Source of the DNA: Methylobacterium tardum
GTDB taxonomy: Bacteria > Pseudomonadota > Alphaproteobacteria > Rhizobiales > Beijerinckiaceae
NCBI RefSeq assembly: GCF_023546765.1
Contig: NZ_CP097485.1
Location: 1-47,352 of the forward strand
Direction of reading: 5' to 3'
DNA: 47,352 nucleotides
Part shown: in pieces, positions 7,904 to 16,773 of the stretch
Position numbering within the stretch: the stretch's first letter is position 1
Layout: every line of letters starts with the position of its first letter
Translations under genes and position numbers: made by a program
Notes under the pieces: model-generated
Told to the model about the DNA's origin: nothing
Databases searched by the model: none
The model's input: only the letters and a program-made list of their open reading frames with translations

Positions 7904-8253
7904 GTGGCGACTACGAGGCCGGCCTCGGTCAAGCTGTTGAGGAAGGCGACGATCGTTGTGTCAGCCACATTAGGCTCCATCGCACAATCTGCGATCACAC
8001 CCACCCTGATCTCCTTGATTGTCAGGGGCCGAGCCAGGATCTTCCAGATGCAAAACCCTATCTCTTCCAACCGGTAATACCTGCCGGTGCTCAGATTGAC
8101 GATCGATACACCGCCGCGGAAGCATGAATATACGGCTGTGGGCGAACGGATAAACCTAACACATGCATGCTGTCGAGAACCGCAGCGCTCATCGTTTTTG
8201 CTGCCATGTGAATGGCTCCACTCATCTTGCGAATTCGACTGCGATGACGGCAT
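7900..8253 (-). CDS. PqqD-family protein (RiPP recognition element)
   Basis: A 117-residue protein. A 44-residue, low-complexity N-terminus precedes a PqqD/RRE domain (about 45-117): GGVSIVNLSTGRYYRLEEIG forms the strand-turn-strand part, followed by IWKIL, the helices and the usual LxxLxEAGLV ending. PqqD proteins bind the leader region of ribosomal peptide substrates and present them to modifying enzymes. It overlaps the nucleotidyltransferase start by four bases. It is divergent from a small twin-arginine-headed protein and a kinase that carries its own second PqqD domain. The start is uncertain: the ribosome site at 8253 is weak and the true start could lie inside. Confidence 0.82.
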   Translation of the reverse strand: MPSSQSNSQDEWSHSHGSKNDERCGSRQHACVRFIRSPTAVYSCFRGGVSIVNLSTGRYYRLEEIGFCIWKILARPLTIKEIRVGVIADCAMEPNVADTTIVAFLNSLTEAGLVVAT

Positions 8254-8430
8254 GATATGATCAATAGGTCTGCCCTAAAAAACAAAATTCTCTCTAGATA
8301 TTTATGTTAACTGCGTTAGCTTCGACTGAATAAAGCAGTCCAAGGTAGCAAGCGCACATCCAGGGGGAGTTGACGCTCTGCTAATTGATGAATTAGTTCC
8401 CTATCAACGCAAATCAATGAGGGGCTGAAC
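8254..8430. promoter_or_regulatory. Divergent AT-rich control region of the PqqD/kinase cassette
   Basis: This separates the two divergent halves of the cassette. Rightward, TTGACG (8370-8375), a 17-bp gap and TTAGTT (8393-8398) form a plausible sigma-70 promoter. A dyad CTAATT/AATTAG (8381-8386/8391-8396) overlaps the -10 element and could be an operator. GAGGGG at 8419-8424 is the ribosome site for GTG 8431. Confidence 0.5.
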
Positions 8431-8715
8431 GTGTCTGATCCCACAAGCATCGATCTGAAGACTGATGAGCAGCGCAAGCTAGAGGGGCGTCGTTCGGCGC
8501 TGAAGGCGATGGGCGCCGTTGCGGCCTATACAGCGCCTGTGCTCTTGGCGACGTCGATCCCGACCCGAGCCGCTCGTGCATCTGGCAGCACGTCCAGCAG
8601 CGCCGGGGGCGGAGGCGGCCTACCATTCGAATTCTCTGGTCCGGCGGGCACTCCGACCCCAGTAGTAATAACTGGTCCGGTCCCTTCGCCGACCCCCATA
8701 AAAATAACTCCTTGA
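8431..8715 (+). CDS. Candidate precursor or exported small protein with twin-arginine head
   Basis: 94 residues from a GTG with a strong GAGGGG ribosome site. A charged N-terminus (about 1-20) is followed by GRRSALKAMGAVAAYTAPVL (about 20-39), which resembles a twin-arginine signal or a leader helix. After an ARASG break comes a Ser/Gly-rich linker with GGGGG, then a Pro/Thr-rich tail ending PSPTPIKITP. It lacks Cys, and no enzyme domain is seen. Four bases separate it from the PqqD-kinase fusion, so the two are co-translated. By position it is the best candidate substrate of the surrounding PqqD, kinase and nucleotidyltransferase proteins. The alternative is an exported, cleaved linker protein unrelated to peptide modification. 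Confidence 0.7.
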   Translation: MSDPTSIDLKTDEQRKLEGRRSALKAMGAVAAYTAPVLLATSIPTRAARASGSTSSSAGGGGGLPFEFSGPAGTPTPVVITGPVPSPTPIKITP

Positions 8716-8719
8716 TTAG

Positions 8720-9886
8720 TTGCTTCAGATCAGCGTGACCGCCGAGGACCAATCAACCAATCTCCAGGCCATTGGTTTTGACCTGGACGACGGTGTCGTG
8801 GTCCTCAACCGCACGACGGGCCGGCTTCAGGCCCTGAATGGGACGGCCGGCGCAATCTGGAAAGCTCTATACGCTGGGCTCGACGTATCCGAGGCGGCGG
8901 ACTTCATAGCCGAGACTTACGCGATCGGGCATGATCGGGCACGGACCGACGTCGATCAGGTGGTCCGCTGGATCGCTGAGGTTCATCGGGCCGGCAGTCC
9001 GGACGTTGCACTGGTAGACGCGATCCCGGCAAACGACGCGCTCGAAGCGGCGGCCATCTACGATCTCGGTGACACCCGCGTCGCCGTGATCGGACCACCC
9101 TCCGAGGTAACCCGCCACATCGCGATCGTCCTATCGCCACACCGGGCGAGCGGCAGCACGGACGCGATCCCCATCGTTATCAGCGGCGGTCACGATCGCC
9201 ATCCGTTCATTCTTCGTGTCGCAGACCGACTGCCACTCACCTTTGACTTGGCAGAGGAAGCGATCGGTGCAGTTTTCCAGGCCATCCTGGAACTCAGGAA
9301 CCCGAACATCCGCTGGCTCGCGATCCTGCACGGCGCGAGCCTGTCGTTGCACGGCCACGGCATCGTGCTGTCGGCGACCAGCGGGAGCGGCAAGAGCACG
9401 CTGACTGCGGCGCTGGCGCGGCGCGGCTTCGCGTACCATGCCGATGATATGGTCGCCCTGGCGACGCCGGACGGGGCGATCGTACCTTGGCCTGCGCCGC
9501 ATAGTCTCAAGCGAGGCTGCTGGTCGGTCCTGGCCGGGGCTTTCCCAGAGCTGTCGTGTCAGCCCATCCACACACATGCCGGACGCGACCTTCGCCTGAT
9601 CGCGGCCGACCGCGCAGCGTGGGACCACCCTCTGGTCTCATCGAGCCTGATGGTGTTTCCCCGCTACGATGCGGCCGCGACTGCGGCGATCAATTCCATC
9701 ACACCGATGAATGCCCTCGTCAGACTACTGGAGGATCGCTTGTTTCTCGGCCATCCGGTCACGGCCGAGGCTGTCGAGAGCTTCTTGAACTGGTTGGTTC
9801 GCATCCCGGCCTACGACATCGTCTATCCCGATACCGACGCGGCAGAACGCATCCTGCGCGATCTCCTGGCTGGCCTCGATCCGTAA
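8720..9886 (+). CDS. PqqD-HprK-like kinase fusion
   Basis: 388 residues from TTG 8720 (GTG 8735 is the alternative), four bases after the small-protein stop. Residues about 15-90 form a PqqD/RRE domain (DDGVVVLNRTTGRLQALNGT, AGAIWKAL, then helices). Residues about 200-385 resemble the HPr-kinase-like fold, with a P-loop SATSGSGKST (218-227) and HADDMV (240-245) as the acidic metal site. HprK-like kinases near lasso-peptide genes phosphorylate a C-terminal Ser of the precursor. Here the recognition domain is fused to the kinase. Its likely substrate is the co-transcribed 94-residue protein. No asparagine-synthase cyclase or protease is nearby. Confidence 0.82.
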   Translation: MLQISVTAEDQSTNLQAIGFDLDDGVVVLNRTTGRLQALNGTAGAIWKALYAGLDVSEAADFIAETYAIGHDRARTDVDQVVRWIAEVHRAGSPDVALVDAIPANDALEAAAIYDLGDTRVAVIGPPSEVTRHIAIVLSPHRASGSTDAIPIVISGGHDRHPFILRVADRLPLTFDLAEEAIGAVFQAILELRNPNIRWLAILHGASLSLHGHGIVLSATSGSGKSTLTAALARRGFAYHADDMVALATPDGAIVPWPAPHSLKRGCWSVLAGAFPELSCQPIHTHAGRDLRLIAADRAAWDHPLVSSSLMVFPRYDAAATAAINSITPMNALVRLLEDRLFLGHPVTAEAVESFLNWLVRIPAYDIVYPDTDAAERILRDLLAGLDP

Positions 9887-10005
9887 GCGATCAATCCGCC
9901 GCGAACCGGAGCGGCATCGATGTCCGCTTATGGGGATCAATGAATCCGCCTTCTATGTCCAAGTCGAGTCGGAAGCGGGCGGCACTAAGCGCCAGATTTC
10001 GGCCC

Positions 10006-13000
10006 CTAGCGACCCCGCGGGACCAGCGCTGATCCGAGCAGGCCGCCGGCGAGCCCCGCAGCCTGTCCGGCCGGGAAGGCATAGGCCGGAAGCGTCGTCG
10101 CCGCTCGCGGAGCGCCGCCCTCGAACGAGCGGGCCGCCCGTGCCCCCGCCAGATTGGTCCGCGCCGCCTGCTGACCCGCACGCGCTCCGTAGGCCGCCAG
10201 CGCGCCGACCGGGCCGCCGATCTTCGCACCCGCGGCCGCCAGGACCACGTTCAGCACGTTGTTGGCGATCTTCGCGGCCCGCCCGCCATCCGGCATCCGC
10301 TTCCCGCGCGGGGACTCCGTCAGTGCCAGCACGTCGGCATAGCGGCGCATCATGCCCCGCTCGCCCTGGGAGAACAGGGTTTCGGCCAAGCCCTTCCCCT
10401 CCCCATTGATGAAGGACCGGATCCGGTCCGCCTCACGCCGCGGCGACAGGGCTGGCGTGGCCTCCCCGTGCTGGACGAGGCGCAGCCACGCTGCCTGGCG
10501 CAGGTTCGCCCATTCCGGGCTGTCCGCCCCGAGGTACTGCTTCAGCCCGCGCCCGTAGGCTGCCTGACCCGGCCGAGCGCCCGGGATGCCGGAGCCGAAC
10601 AGGTCGCCGAGCACCCGGTTCGGGTCGTACCCGCTGCGCGCCACATCCTGGACCCAGCCCGGCACCGAGGCGCGGGCGTCCTCGGCCTGCCGGATGCCGG
10701 TGCGGAAGGTCTCCAGGCCCCGGCGCTGCTCGGCCGTCAGCACGCGGCTCGCGAGGTCTCGCCCCTCACCCCGCAGCAGGTAATCGAGCGAGCGCCCGAC
10801 GTCCCGGCCTTCGAGGTATTTCCCCATGGTGGCCTGCTGCACGGCCTGCCACGCCGGGCTGTCCTCGCCCACGGTCGACTTGATCCGGTCGAGGGTTTCG
10901 AGCTGTCGCCCTGTGACGCGCCCCGAGGGTCCACCGAACAGCATCGAGGCCACCTCGTTCGGCGAAGCTTCCTGCTCGACGATGCGCTGGAGGTTGCGCC
11001 CGGCCACGTCACCCGGCCCGCGCGGGGCGAACGCCTGCCGGTAATCCCGGAACAGGCCACGCGCCCGACGCATCGCATCCGAGGGACCGGTATCCCCGAG
11101 CGGGAAGCCGCCGGATGCCGGAGCCGCGCCCGCCTCGAACGGGGCAGACTCCGGCACGGCCGACACGCGAGGGTTCGGCGCCTCGACCGGGGCGTGCCCC
11201 ATCACAGCCGCTTCGTACGCGTCCGCGCCGGTATCGTGCTCGCCCCGGAACAGGCGCTGCGCCGCGTCGCCGAGGTGCGTCGGGTCGATGTCGCGCGGGT
11301 GGTAGCCCACCTCGACCAGATCGTCAGCCACCTGCTGCCGGAAGGGCGCCAGACGCTCGGCATAGGCCGCCGACTGGTCCGCAATCCGGCCGCCCACGTC
11401 GGCTGGAGCGCCACCGCGGGACAGGTCCGCGAGGCGGTAGACCGGCTGCCCGGACCGCTCCAGGCCGATCAGGTCGTGCACTTCGTCCCCGATCCGGCGG
11501 GAGATCATGCCGTCGGCACTGTCGGGGCGAAGGAACCCCTCGCTCGCGAGCTGATCGCGGAAATCCTCGATGGGCCGGCCGTTGCGCCGCCCGAGCGGCC
11601 CGAATGGGGTCATCACCCGGCCGAGATCCGCCGCCCGCGCATCGTCGCCGAGCGCAATCCCGCCGTTCCGGGCGAGGTAGTGGGTCAGCGGCTCGGATTT
11701 GCCCGTAGGAGCCCCGCCAGCGGCAGGGAGCGTGGCCGCGGCGTCAGGCGTAGCCGCCATGCCTCGGAAGCCGTCCGCCGCCTGCCCTGCGGCCTGCGCG
11801 GGCGCCTGCTGACCGAACAGCCCGGCGTCCATCGCGTCGTGCAGGTGATCGCCGAAGTGGCCGAGGATCTGGTCCATGGCCCGCCGGTCGGTGGCGTTCT
11901 GACCGGTCGAGCCGCGATAGGCCACGAGGCGCTTGCGCAGCTGGTCGACCTGCTGGAGGTTCGGCCCCTCGCCCGGCGCCAGGCCGAAGATCCCCGGCAA
12001 CTGGTCGAGGTCTGAAATCGCCCGGGTGGCCGAAGGCGTCAGCACGTCGCCGATCGGCACCTCGGCGCCGAGCCGGTCGCGCACCCGCGTGCCCATGCGG
12101 TCGAGGGCACCCGGCGCGAACGTGCCCGGGATGGCTGCCACCTCGTCGTAGCCCTGCCGGTAGGCCGCCTTCGCCTGACCAGCCGCGTCACGGATCCCCT
12201 GCGAGGCCAGCCCCGCCGCATCGAGAGTGTCGGACGGCAGGCCGGACCCGCGCACGGCTTCAAGGGCCTGGTCGGCCCGCTGCTGTGCTGCGCCACCGCG
12301 GAGCATGGCGTCATCGCCGATCCGCCGCGCCGCGTCCGCGACAGCCTCGCCGGCCACCTGCGGGTTCTCGATGCGGGGGAACGAGCCTGCGATGGTCCCG
12401 GCTAGCCGGTCACGCGCCGCCGCGACAGCATCCGCCTGCCGCGCGTCGAAGGCCTGCGCCGCCGCCTGCGCCTTCTGGCCATTCGCGCCGGCTGCTGCGC
12501 CCTGTTCCACCGCCATCGCCGCGGCGTCGCCGGTCGCCTGACCACGAGACAGGGGGATGCCGAATTCGGCCGCCTGCGCCTCACGCACCGCACCGGGCGA
12601 GACACCCTTTGCCGTGAAGGTCGATTGGATGTGCCCGATGAGCTCGGGCGGCAGGGCGCTCGGGTCGAGCCCGGCATCCCGCAGAGCGGCTACCGCCTCG
12701 GGCGAGAACCCATCCGCGGTCTTGATGGCGCCGTACCCCAACCGAGACGCCAGAGGCTCCAGGGCGCGGCTCGCGGTGCTCACCACTACCGGCGCCAGCC
12801 GCTCGATGGCGGGCCCGAGCGTCCCGCCGGCCAGCGCGCCGACACCGCCAGCGATGCCAGCCTTGAGCGGATCCTTCGTGTCGATCGCCTCCGCGGCCGC
12901 GCCGTACAGACCGCCCGTGGCCGCATACTGCCCAGCCCGAGCGAGACCACTGGCGGCAGGAGCCCCGGCCAGTTCGGGAAGCAGCGGCGCCGAGGCGATC

Positions 13001-13539
13001 GCGCCCGCCACCGTGCCGGCGATGGTCGATTTCGGGCTTTGGCGCGCGTGGGCGTCCCGCAGGTCCGCGAACCGCTGATAGTTCTCGCCGAAGGTGCGCG
13101 AGCCGTCGCCGTAGCCGGAGACCCCCATCTTCCCGAGAACCGTCGCGGCCCCGGCCGCAGCATTGCCCGCGAGGTTCAGGCTGGCCGCCTGCCCCGCCCC
13201 AATCAGGCCGGCGATCGCGTCGTTCTCGGCCGACGGCTTGCCGATCACCTCTTCGTCCGCCTTGGCCCGCAGACCGCGACCGAGCGCCGTGTCCTCCCCG
13301 GTCTGGCTGGCGAACCGCTGCGGGGCCGAGTGGTCCCCTGCGATCCGGTCCGCGAGCGAGGCCGCCCCATCTCGCCGTCCCGCTGGAGCGGCCTGCACGA
13401 CCGGCGCGCCGGCCTTGAACGCCTCGAATTCCGCTGGGTCGAACCAGCCGGTCGGCAGCTCCGATGTCGGCGGCATCGAGGCCGGTGCGGCCTGCGTCTT
13501 GAACGCCTCGAACTCAGCAGGGTCGAAGGTCTCGGCCAT
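10006..13539 (-). CDS. Large phage internal-virion-like protein, 1177 aa
   Basis: It starts MAETFDPAEFEAFK, and the FDPAEFEAFK motif recurs at about residues 32-41. Residues about 110-250 are Gly/Ala-rich and helical with membrane-like patches; the rest is long, charged and alpha-helical, ending in another Ala/Gly-rich hydrophobic tail. This is the style of the very large ejection or internal virion proteins of tailed phages with short tails. No catalytic motif was found. It starts 3 bases after the 602-residue virion-like protein and is certainly in one transcript with it. No capsid, portal or terminase gene is present in the window. Confidence 0.7.
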   Translation of the reverse strand: MAETFDPAEFEAFKTQAAPASMPPTSELPTGWFDPAEFEAFKAGAPVVQAAPAGRRDGAASLADRIAGDHSAPQRFASQTGEDTALGRGLRAKADEEVIGKPSAENDAIAGLIGAGQAASLNLAGNAAAGAATVLGKMGVSGYGDGSRTFGENYQRFADLRDAHARQSPKSTIAGTVAGAIASAPLLPELAGAPAASGLARAGQYAATGGLYGAAAEAIDTKDPLKAGIAGGVGALAGGTLGPAIERLAPVVVSTASRALEPLASRLGYGAIKTADGFSPEAVAALRDAGLDPSALPPELIGHIQSTFTAKGVSPGAVREAQAAEFGIPLSRGQATGDAAAMAVEQGAAAGANGQKAQAAAQAFDARQADAVAAARDRLAGTIAGSFPRIENPQVAGEAVADAARRIGDDAMLRGGAAQQRADQALEAVRGSGLPSDTLDAAGLASQGIRDAAGQAKAAYRQGYDEVAAIPGTFAPGALDRMGTRVRDRLGAEVPIGDVLTPSATRAISDLDQLPGIFGLAPGEGPNLQQVDQLRKRLVAYRGSTGQNATDRRAMDQILGHFGDHLHDAMDAGLFGQQAPAQAAGQAADGFRGMAATPDAAATLPAAGGAPTGKSEPLTHYLARNGGIALGDDARAADLGRVMTPFGPLGRRNGRPIEDFRDQLASEGFLRPDSADGMISRRIGDEVHDLIGLERSGQPVYRLADLSRGGAPADVGGRIADQSAAYAERLAPFRQQVADDLVEVGYHPRDIDPTHLGDAAQRLFRGEHDTGADAYEAAVMGHAPVEAPNPRVSAVPESAPFEAGAAPASGGFPLGDTGPSDAMRRARGLFRDYRQAFAPRGPGDVAGRNLQRIVEQEASPNEVASMLFGGPSGRVTGRQLETLDRIKSTVGEDSPAWQAVQQATMGKYLEGRDVGRSLDYLLRGEGRDLASRVLTAEQRRGLETFRTGIRQAEDARASVPGWVQDVARSGYDPNRVLGDLFGSGIPGARPGQAAYGRGLKQYLGADSPEWANLRQAAWLRLVQHGEATPALSPRREADRIRSFINGEGKGLAETLFSQGERGMMRRYADVLALTESPRGKRMPDGGRAAKIANNVLNVVLAAAGAKIGGPVGALAAYGARAGQQAARTNLAGARAARSFEGGAPRAATTLPAYAFPAGQAAGLAGGLLGSALVPRGR

Positions 13540-13542
13540 GGC

Positions 13543-15351
13543 TCAGTACCCCTCCTGCCGCATCCGCGCGAATGCGTCGGTCTTGGACATGCCGCCCCGG
13601 GTGAGGGCCTGAAACCGGGCTGCCGGAGCCACGCTCTGGGGAGAGGCGGTCGCCGGCTGCGGGGCTTGCTGCGGGGCCTGCTGCCCACCGCCGACGGTCG
13701 GGAGGCCCTGCGCACCCATCGCCCGGGTGAACTGGTCCCGCATCCCCTTCAGCGTGGTCAGGCCGGTCTCGGGCGAGGCCGCATCGAGGCGCGGCAACGT
13801 CATGCCGAGCAGGCGACGCTCGCCCTCCGTGATGGCGCCCTGCCCCTTCATGCTGATCTGCGCCTTCAGCAATTCGAGATCCTTCGCGGCCGCCTCGTAG
13901 TCCTGCCGGTCGATCTCGTTCTGGCGGCCGAACGCACCGGCGATCATGCGGCTCGGCCCGGAGGCTGAAATCGGCCCGATGCCGCCGTTCTGAGCCAGAC
14001 GCTCGTAGGCACCCTGCGCCCGGTCGAGGACCGGCATGGCGTTGCTGGCCTGGAGGGCACGCTGGGAGGCACCCTTCTGCTCGGCCGCGGCGCCCTTGGC
14101 GAGCTCCTTCCGGAAGGTCTCGGCATCGACACCGGGTGGCACGTCGGAGTTATCCGTGACCGCGACCCGGGGCGGGTTGTCGCCGAAATTCGGATCCTTC
14201 CAGGACTTGGTCGCCGGGTCGAAGACGCGATCCACTTTCGAGCCGTCCGACAGGGTGAAGCTTTTCACGTCCGGGTTCTGGTTGCGGTTCATGAAGTCGG
14301 CGAGGCTGCCCACGAAGCCGCCCTTGAGCGCTTCCTGGTAGTTCTTCACCTCGGCGGTGCGGTCGTCCTTGCCCTCGTCGTCGGCGAACACCTTCGCGCC
14401 CGTGTCAGCGAAGCGCGGCACGCCGTTCGAGTCCGTGCGGATGTCCCGGCCGGCGTTCGGGTTCTGCATCTTGGCGATCGCCGCCGAGACCAAGGAGCTG
14501 TTGCTGGCGCCGCCCATAGCCTGCTCGTCCGACAGGTTGGGGAAGGCTTGCTTGATCAACGTGGCATTCGCGCCGAGCGCGCCCTGCTCCTGGCGGGCCT
14601 TCCCGGCCTTCAGGGCATATTCGGCATCCGCCAGCCGCGAGGCCTGCTGCTGCGTTCCGACCCGGCTGGCAGCCGAGAAGGCGTTGCCCAGGCCCTCACT
14701 CCAGTTCCGGCCCGAAGCGATGCCGCCGCCGAGCGCCATCAGGTAGTCGCCCAGCCCGGCATCGCCGGCCCGCTTGAGCAAGCCGCCCAGATCGAAGCCA
14801 CGGTCATCGGCCGGCGAGGCCCCCACCTGCGGGCCGTTGGGCTTGCTGGCCGAGCTCGCCGGTCCTGTCAGCGCGGGCACGCCGGTCTCGACCGTACCCG
14901 CCGGCGGGGCGGCGGCGCTGGAGCCGAATTCCGGCGGCCGTGCGGGCGGCTTCGGCACGGCGCGCATTGTCGGCAGATTGGCGCTCAGCTCGTCCTCATC
15001 ATCGGCCCCCGACGGCGCAGCGGGGCCGAGAGTGGTCACGGGCTTGGCGGTCGGCGGGATCCCGGCGGGCGATCGAGCGCCAACGAGCGAGGGCGGCTGT
15101 GCGGGCTGCTCGGGCTGCGGCGCCGGCATCTGCGGAGGCTGCATGCCGAGCATGCTCGGCGGCTGGCCCAGCACGGGCCCGAGGAGTGTCTGCGGCGCCT
15201 GCTGCGGCATGGGCTGCCCCGGCATACCCGCGGAGGCGGGACCGGCGCCCGGCTGCCCCTGGAGTGCCTGGAGGAGGGTGGCCAGCTGGTCCGGATCGAG
15301 ACCGCCGGGGAACATCGGCGCGCCGGCGCCGAGAGGGATACCATCAGCCAC
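13543..15351 (-). CDS. Phage virion-like protein, 602 aa
   Basis: Residues 1-190 are rich in Pro, Gln and Gly (low complexity). A region around 195-260 (FDLGGLLKRAGDAGLGDYLMALGGGIASGRNWSEGLG and onward) resembles phage structural proteins that sit ahead of the large internal virion protein. The remainder is helical, and the last 60 residues are again Gln/Pro-rich, ending FARMRQEGY. Its stop is followed after 3 bases by the 1177-residue protein. I infer a virion or ejection role from size, composition and pairing; no enzymatic motif is present. Confidence 0.6.
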   Translation of the reverse strand: MADGIPLGAGAPMFPGGLDPDQLATLLQALQGQPGAGPASAGMPGQPMPQQAPQTLLGPVLGQPPSMLGMQPPQMPAPQPEQPAQPPSLVGARSPAGIPPTAKPVTTLGPAAPSGADDEDELSANLPTMRAVPKPPARPPEFGSSAAAPPAGTVETGVPALTGPASSASKPNGPQVGASPADDRGFDLGGLLKRAGDAGLGDYLMALGGGIASGRNWSEGLGNAFSAASRVGTQQQASRLADAEYALKAGKARQEQGALGANATLIKQAFPNLSDEQAMGGASNSSLVSAAIAKMQNPNAGRDIRTDSNGVPRFADTGAKVFADDEGKDDRTAEVKNYQEALKGGFVGSLADFMNRNQNPDVKSFTLSDGSKVDRVFDPATKSWKDPNFGDNPPRVAVTDNSDVPPGVDAETFRKELAKGAAAEQKGASQRALQASNAMPVLDRAQGAYERLAQNGGIGPISASGPSRMIAGAFGRQNEIDRQDYEAAAKDLELLKAQISMKGQGAITEGERRLLGMTLPRLDAASPETGLTTLKGMRDQFTRAMGAQGLPTVGGGQQAPQQAPQPATASPQSVAPAARFQALTRGGMSKTDAFARMRQEGY

Positions 15352-15398
15352 GGTCGAGCCTTTCAGGATTGAGGAGCGGGAGAAAGCGGGCGGCCACG

Positions 15399-15677
15399 TC
15401 AGGCGCAGCCATCACAGGCGGCGACGCAGCCGAGGCCCATCAGGGCAGCGCCGACCGCTTTCACCTGCGCGTCGAACTGTTGGACCTGAGCGAGAAGAAC
15501 CAGGGCGTCGCCGTTGGCTTCGAGGTGAGCCACCACGTGACTGCTGGTCTCGTAGATCGCCCGGAACGCGGCCAAGAGGTCGGCGGCGTAGCGCTCGCCA
15601 AGCTGATCACGCGGGCTGAGCTCGGGGACGGCAGGTAAGGGCAGGGCTTCCGGCAGGTCGGCCGCGCGCACGATCAC
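15399..15677 (-). CDS. Small helical protein of the phage-like operon, 92 aa
   Basis: The GTG start at 15677 overlaps the stop of the RHH gene upstream (GTGA), a coupling that favours this start over the longer frame from 15755. The product is mostly helical (RYAADLLAAFRAIYETSSHVV) and ends with ACDGCA, a CxxC pair. It lies 47 bp before the virion-like genes on the same strand. No known family is recognised. Confidence 0.6.
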   Translation of the reverse strand: MIVRAADLPEALPLPAVPELSPRDQLGERYAADLLAAFRAIYETSSHVVAHLEANGDALVLLAQVQQFDAQVKAVGAALMGLGCVAACDGCA

Positions 15678-15880
15678 CGGCCAGCGCCTTCCGAGACGGA
15701 GCGGCGGTCGCCGACGGCTCGCAGGGCGCGTTCGGCAAGGGTCCGCCGCGTCCATTCGGCCGGGTTCAGGCCCTCGCGGTCGGCCGCGGCGCGGATCTGC
15801 TCCCGGAGGCTTGATGGCATGCGGACGCGGATCGCATCGTGGAACCGCACGCCGTCGTCAAAAACAATTCCGCCGACCAT
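15674..15880 (-). CDS. Ribbon-helix-helix DNA-binding protein, 68 aa
   Basis: The N-terminal 20 residues lead into DAIRVRMPSSLREQIRAAAD, the strand and first helix of an Arc/CopG ribbon-helix-helix fold. A second helix (LNPAEWTRRTLAERALRAV) follows. These dimeric proteins repress transcription, often of their own phage or toxin operon. It is the first gene of the minus-strand phage-like operon and overlaps the next gene by 4 bases, so it may autoregulate the group. Confidence 0.7.
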   Translation of the reverse strand: MVGGIVFDDGVRFHDAIRVRMPSSLREQIRAAADREGLNPAEWTRRTLAERALRAVGDRRSVSEGAGR

Positions 15881-16014
15881 AACCCGCGCTCCCGCTCGAT
15901 TTCAGGAGCGAATGTAGCGCGTTTAACTGCTCGTTGCACCAGCATCTCGCCATGAATACTGGCGCATCATGTGCTTGTGGGCGCATAAAGTCTTTGCAGT
16001 GCGATCCTGTGCAC

Positions 16015-16626
16015 TCAGTTGCGCGTTTTTTCCGTCTTCGTGCTGCGCTTTGGCTTCGCCGCTTCGGCAGCAGCGGTCAGTGAGCGCGCTGCCTCTTCGT
16101 GATCACTGGGGATCAATCCCAGCACCATCGCTGTCTGCAGCAGCGACAAGCCCGGGTTGGATGGAGCGTTGCCGTAGAGCGCGGCCCGCTGCCCCGCCAC
16201 GATCCCTTCGGCAATTTTAGCCATCCGCTCCTCGACCTTCGCTTTTGCCGTCTTGTCCTCGGGATTGAGCAAGTCGGCCAACAAGCCCGCCGGTTGAGGA
16301 AAATGCTCTTCAAGGATGACCTTGAACGCGGACGCAAGACCAGCCCGAGACAGGTAGCTCGGCACTCCATCCTTATCGAAGTCGATTGTTGCGAACACAG
16401 AAACCAGAGCCCGGATGACGAGGCTCGACTTGGCCTGGTGTGTCGAGATGTTCAGAAGCCGCTCGTTCACCGGGTCGAAGAGGCTTTCCAGTCGGAACTC
16501 AGCCTCTTGAGCCAGCGACCTCCCGGAGGCTTCGGCGGCTGCTTCCAGCCTCGCCCGAAGGTCATTCGTCACGCGCATGTTCAGCGCGGCCTTCTTGCCC
16601 TCGTCGCCCTCGACCCTTCTGGACAT
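16015..16626 (-). CDS. RHH-headed regulator, 203 aa
   Basis: ATG 16626 was chosen; 16641 is an alternative. Residues about 12-45 form a ribbon-helix-helix (ALNMRVTNDLRARLEAAAEA, SLAQEAEFRLESLF). A longer helical domain follows that may be an oligomerisation or effector region (VIRALVSVFATIDFDKDG...), with a lysine-rich tail. The RHH head resembles Arc-type phage repressors. It is divergent from the excisionase-like gene at 16774, placing it as the probable switch regulator between the two arms of the phage-like region. Confidence 0.7.
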   Translation of the reverse strand: MSRRVEGDEGKKAALNMRVTNDLRARLEAAAEASGRSLAQEAEFRLESLFDPVNERLLNISTHQAKSSLVIRALVSVFATIDFDKDGVPSYLSRAGLASAFKVILEEHFPQPAGLLADLLNPEDKTAKAKVEERMAKIAEGIVAGQRAALYGNAPSNPGLSLLQTAMVLGLIPSDHEEAARSLTAAAEAAKPKRSTKTEKTRN

Positions 16627-16773
16627 GTGCGCCCCACTCATACGAACACATAGCGTGCATGCAGCCCTACACTGAACACCTTGACGGCGCAATCCGACTG
16701 TGAACACAATGCGTGCACATCCGGCATTGCTCTGTGCTTTGCCGTGGCTCTCACGCAGTGCGGAGGCTCAGCA

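Noticed and set aside
10468..12015. Plus-strand frame of 515 codons opposite the virion-like gene
   Set aside because: Arg/Pro/His-rich antisense reading of a highly biased gene; the minus strand has the coherent protein.
12625..13968. Plus-strand frame of 447 codons
   Set aside because: It spans the junction of two minus-strand genes and has antisense composition.
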